Positions 59,850 through 64,000 of a stretch of 64,000 nt of DNA are shown one piece after another. The DNA is from Lycium barbarum (Eukaryota; Streptophyta; Magnoliopsida; Solanales; Solanaceae), in contig NC_083344.1 of assembly GCF_019175385.1 (NCBI RefSeq), forward strand, positions 28,088,231 through 28,152,230, written 5' to 3'. Numbering within the stretch: position 1 is the stretch's first letter; each line of letters opens with the position of its first letter. A program made the translations under genes and the position numbers. The notes below the pieces were generated by a model. The model did no database searches. It worked only from the letters and a program-made list of their open reading frames with translations, and was not told the DNA's origin.

Positions 59850-62800
59850 ATAAGTAATGTCTCCATATCTTTAAAGCATGAACCACCGCAGCCAATTCTA
59901 AGTCATGGGTAGGATAATTCTGCTCATGTTTCCGTAATTGTCTAGAAGCATACGCAATCACCTTACCCTTTTGCATCAATACACAGCCTAGCCCGACGCC
60001 TGAAGCATCACAATAAATAACATATCCTTCCAATCCCTCTGGAAGTGTCAAGACTGGGGCTGAAGTCAGTCGGTCGTTCAACTCTTGGAAACTACGCTCG
60101 CAAGCATCTGTCCATTGAAACTTAGCTGACTTCTGAGTCAACTTGGTGAGCGGTGCAGAAATAGAAGATAAATCCTCAACAAATCTTCGGTAATAACCTG
60201 CTAAGCCCAAAAAGCTACGAACCACCGTAGGGGTCGTGGGCCTTGGCCAAGTCTTCACTGCTTCAATCTTTTGGCTATCCACTCGAATACCGTCAGCTGC
60301 AACAATGTGGCCCAGAAATGCCACTGAGTTCAACCAAAACTCGCATTTGGAAAACTTCGCGAATAACTCTCGAGTTCGAAGAACTCCAAGGACAATACGC
60401 AAGTGATCCGCATGTTCTGCCTCGGATCTAGAATACACTAGGATATCATCGATGAATACAATCACGAATAGATCCAGAAAAGGCCTGAATACATTGTTCA
60501 TTAAGTCCATAAACCCTGCCGGTGCATTAGTTTGCCCAAACGACATTACGCGGAACTCAAAATGGCCATATCTTGTTCTGAAAGCTGTCTTAGGGATATC
60601 TTTCTCCCTAACTCTTACTTGGTGATACCCGGACCTCAAATAAATCTTTGAAAACCATTTGGCACCTTGCAATTGATCAAATAAATCATCAATCCTCGGG
60701 AGGGAATACTTGTTCTTAATCGCCACTTTATTCAATTGCCGATAATCAATGCACATTCTCAAGGAGCCATCCTTCTTCCGGACGAACAATACGGGTGCTC
60801 CCCACGGGGATGAACTAGGCCTAATGAAGCCTTTTTCAAGCAAGTCTTTTAATTGCTCCTTCAACTCTTTCAACTCTGCGGGTGCCATCTTAAAGGAAGG
60901 AGTAGATATGAGTTTAGTGTCTGGCAACACGTAAATAGCAAAATCAATCTCCCGCTCGGGAGGAAGGCCTGCAAGCTCTTTTGGGAACACATCCGGAAAT
61001 TCATTCACTACCGAAACTGACTGAAGAGTCGGCAACTCAGCTTCTACATCTTGAACGCGCACTAGGTGATAAATGTACCCTTTCGTGATCATCTTCCTTG
61101 CCTTTAGATAGGAAAAAAACCTACCTTTTGGTGACGCCGTATTTCCTTTCCATTCTAGGACTGGTTATCCCGGAAATTTGAAACGAACCATCTTCATTCT
61201 ACAATCAACATTGGCATAAAAAGAAGCCAACCAATCCATGCCCATAATGACATCAAAATCTACCATCTCTAGCTCATGCAAATCAATCATGGTACGACGA
61301 TCACAAATCACAATCACACAATTCCTATATACTAGGCTAGCTATTACCGATTCACCCACGGGTGTAGACACCTCAAAAGGCTTGATAGACTTCGGGTCAA
61401 TTATAAATCGACCCGCAATATATGGAGTAACATAAGACAATGTGGAGCCCGGGTCAATCAAAGCATATACATCATGAGAGAATACCGATAATATACCTGT
61501 GACTACGTCAGGAGAAGACTCAAGATCTTGGCGTCCAGCCAAAGCATAAATACAGTGCTGAGAATCGCTAGTACTGGGAGCTCTCCCTCTGCCTCTACCA
61601 TGGCCAGCTGGCGCATGTGAACCTGGCCCCGTAGGGCGTACAGATGCCGAAGATCCGGCTACCGACCCTGATGGCTGGGTCCTACCGCTACTATGTACTG
61701 AGGGGCAATCACGCATAATATGGCCTGGCCGACCACATGAATAGCAAGCGTCTGAACCTGATCGGCACTGACCCCAATGTAACTTTCCACACTGAGAACA
61801 TCGTGGTACGGGTGGCCTTGGCTGGCCTGAATCACCTCTAAACTGAGACCCCGAATAATCGTGACTCCGCTCGGAACGAATAGATCTGTCAAATCTCTGC
61901 CCCGTGAACTGTGGAGGTGTACTGGTCATAGAATAGCCTGAATGGCTGGGAAACTGCTGTCTGTGTCCGCCCCTGGACTCGCTCCTCGAACCCGAAGGTT
62001 TGGCCCTCTTGTTATGGCCCCTATCTTGCTCACACTCACTTCTCCGCTACTGTAGGATTTCCTCTAAGTTCTGAGCATGTGCCTGCATGCGTGCAATATC
62101 CATACCGTCCTAAAGGGACGCAGTCAAGCATTTATCCATCAGATGTGGCCCTAGGCCTTTCACAAATCGGTGCACCCGATCGCCCATATCTGCTACCATG
62201 GCCGAAGCATACCTAGCCAAGGAATTGAAGCGGAGACTATACGCTGTAGCACTCATGCCACCTTGCCTCAAATTCAAGATTTTATCGGCCCTAGCTCGCC
62301 TAACTTCCGGAGGCATATAATGACTTAGAAAAGCATCAACAAACTCTTTCCATACCGGTGGAGGTGCATTGGCTCCCCGCGAATCCATTCAAACCGTATA
62401 CCACTGGATTGAGACATCCCTCAATCTATATGACGCTAGCTTCACCAATTCGGTGTCTGGAGCATGTATCCACCGGAGCGTCCTTAGCATACCATCAATA
62501 AAGTCTAGGGGATCCTCCTCCAGTTTCGACCCAAAGAATTCCGGGGGTTTCAAAGAAATGAAGTCACGGGCCCTTGCACTAATAGCCATGTCACCTTGCC
62601 CTGCGCTTGGCCTCTGAGTCTGGGCCGCAACCAACTGAGTCAACAAATTAATGGCCTCTCTCACGTCTTGGCCCGAAGCATTCGGTGGAGGAGCTGGAGC
62701 TGGGGCTGAGGCTCCCATGTGCTCCTCGGTTATAGGCACTGTCTGGGAGGACTGAGATTGAGCCGCACTCTGGGACTCATCTTCTTCTACTACCGGTGGC

Positions 62801-62874
62801 GGTGCTCTTTCAGCCCGCTTTTCTGCCACCGTCTTGCCCTTTTGGGCTGCTATAGCCTTTTTCTTTTTAGGCAT
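59850..62874 (-). pseudogene. Element 4 gag-protease-RT-RNase H in one frame
   Basis: From ATG 62874 (MPKKKKAIAAQKGK) to 59850 the minus strand is one frame of about 1008 codons with four stops (62389 TGA, 62110 TAG, about 62050 TAG, 61165 TAA) and no frameshift. Gag has a complete capsid core (FISLKPPEFFGSKLEEDP to KGLGPHLMDKCLTASL) and an intact knuckle CYSCGRPGHIMRDC (about 61730). Protease has [15 protein letters not shown] and [17 protein letters not shown] spans about 61000-60150 with FIDDILVYS, but the first catalytic Asp is Tyr ([11 protein letters not shown], codon TAT at 60640-60642). RNase H begins [11 protein letters not shown] and ends at WRHYLFGV, where the deletion starts. The continuous frame suggests gag and pol are made as one polyprotein in this family. 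Confidence 0.93.
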
Positions 62875-63084
62875 CTCTGAAATACACAACACACGATTTA
62901 GGAACAAGAATTTCTTACATCATAGCTCTATCGCACGATTCTTATGAAGAAAGAAGGTCATCTATCCCTAAAATGTCCGCAGCTTCTCGTTTATAAGTGT
63001 GGCGTGCAACACACCCATAACCAAGACTCTACTAGACAAGGCTCGTAGACACATCCTAGGACTGAACTGCTCGGATACCACTTT
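62875..63084 (-). promoter_or_regulatory. Element 4 leader and primer site
   Basis: Primer site at 63069-63080 reads TGGTATCCGAGC, one mismatch. The leader stem-loop spans about 62987-63032 (loop TTGCACGC). TTGTGTATTTCAG lies two bases before the gag ATG. Confidence 0.85.
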
Positions 63085-64000
63085 TGTAACGACTCGGCTA
63101 GGGGGCAGCGACGAGCACCCGGTGCTACCCCACCCGAGCACCCCCTTATCGTACATAACATAACATCTAGGTGAACCATAAGTCAATTCGTGCTTTTCTT
63201 ATCATTAATCATATTGATCCCATTATACGACCATCATCATTTAACATATCATAGGCATCTACAACATTCATAACTCAATTCAAACTATTTCTCAAAATGT
63301 CACTATTCATCATTCATGACCTAGTTGACCACATTTTCTACAATCCATGTATTTTAATTCTCCAATACCTTAAACATCTTGTAAAAATCATGAATCTTAC
63401 CTTAGAAGTTGTAGGAACAAGCTTTGGTTGATAATACTCTTCTTTGAGCAAAACCCTAGTTTTGCTCCATTTGCATTTCTTGACTTGGATGATCCTTGAT
63501 GATTCCCTTATCCTTGATTCACTTGTCTTAATGTTATTGATGGCTTATAATCCTTGAAAACTCATATAATAAATGTAGAGAGAAGTTTTAGAGAGAAGTG
63601 GTGTAATGTTGTAATGAAATAAAATAAGTCTTGATCCTCATATTTAATGAATTGGAAAACCTGTGCTGGGTGAACAGTGGTTGTCCATGGAGGGTTACGG
63701 ACCGTCCCTCGTGGTCGTCTTTAAGCTTAAGCAGGACCAGAAACTTTGGCCTGTATGCATGGTGATTTACAACCATGGTTTACGGGTCGTAAATCACTTT
63801 ACGGTCCGTCCACCAGGTCGTATTATACCTCTTCCTCAGCTGGCAGAAAGTTGAAGTTTGGCATGCCAGTTTACGACCTGGCAGTTTACGGACCGTATAC
63901 CAGTTTACGGTCCGTATTTGCACTTTACGACCACTGGCAGAAAGCTGAAGCTTTTGCATGGCAGTTTGCGACTGCCAGTTTACGGACCGTATTGCACTTT
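63085..64000 (-). repeat. 5' LTR of element 4, internally deleted, cut by window end
   Basis: At 63263/63264 the sequence jumps from GGCATCTAC to AACATTCATAAC. Compared with the 3' LTR this removes about 1.28 kb, including the hairpin series and the second donor. U3 has many TTTACGGACCGTA motifs (63690-64000). Confidence 0.85.

Larger units (their letters stand above)
58262..64000 (-). mobile_element. Gypsy element 4, 3' part deleted, continues past the window
   Basis: Left LTR remnant 58262-59849 joins directly to RNase H, so integrase, chromodomain, polypurine tract and the end of the 3' LTR are deleted. Leader, primer site and 5' LTR start (63085) are present. The 5' LTR start closely matches the 3' one (58262-58441 versus 63085-63263). 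Confidence 0.88.

Overview
The window is eukaryotic nuclear DNA from a flowering plant. It holds nested, decayed retrotransposons. I found no intact host protein gene, tRNA gene, CRISPR array or bacterial-type feature. The chromodomain-type Ty3/gypsy polyproteins, the initiator-Met and Asp tRNA primer sites, a plant LINE with a C-terminal RNase H, and the LTR style (ends TGTCACGACCCG... and ...GTAACA) suggest a eudicot, probably Solanaceae. The family is inferred from remembered resemblance, not from a search.

Layout. 1-5814: minus-strand non-autonomous gypsy copy (spacer, capsid-deleted gag, leader, PBS, 5' LTR) inserted into a minus-strand RT/RNase H fragment (5815-6538). 6539-9188: plus-strand gypsy remnant (LTR end, gag, protease, part of RT). 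9189-10779: 3' end of an L1-type LINE with poly(A). 10780-12021: LTR piece. 12022-18077: second copy of the capsid-deleted family with its 5' LTR (15649-18077), sitting in the first codons of another gag whose leader and LTR follow (18078-19365). 19366-29356: complete minus-strand gypsy element 1, TSD ATAAG. 29362-31702 and 39786-40547: LTRs split by complete gypsy element 2 (31703-39780, TSD CCGAA). 40548-42736: two more LTR pieces. 42737-43585: RTE-type LINE fragment. 43587-54111: LTR with an Asp-tRNA primer site just after it, split by a 9.2-kb non-autonomous LTR element (44474-53665, TSD CCTTT). That interrupted element's degenerate zinc-cluster ORF continues to 55403. 55405-58261: jumbled LTR pieces with a 36-bp minisatellite. 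58262-64000: gypsy element 4, with gag-pol in one frame, a truncated 3' end and an internally deleted 5' LTR.

The autonomous-type elements encode, in order, gag with a CCHC knuckle, protease, reverse transcriptase, RNase H, integrase and a chromodomain-like tail. This is the order of Tekay/Del-type chromoviruses. Every copy carries stops or frameshifts. Several lack the capsid core or a catalytic residue, so mobilization in trans is likely for some.

The most interesting signals are non-coding and recur in otherwise different families. (1) A leader stem-loop just after the primer site has a self-complementary GCGCGC or GGCGCC loop and paired changes. (2) Splice-site-like signals outline two short exons inside the LTR and an acceptor at the gag start codon. 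(3) A series of LTR hairpins shows compensatory changes. (4) A hairpin precedes the polypurine tract. (5) A 5S-rRNA-like sequence lies inside the non-autonomous element.
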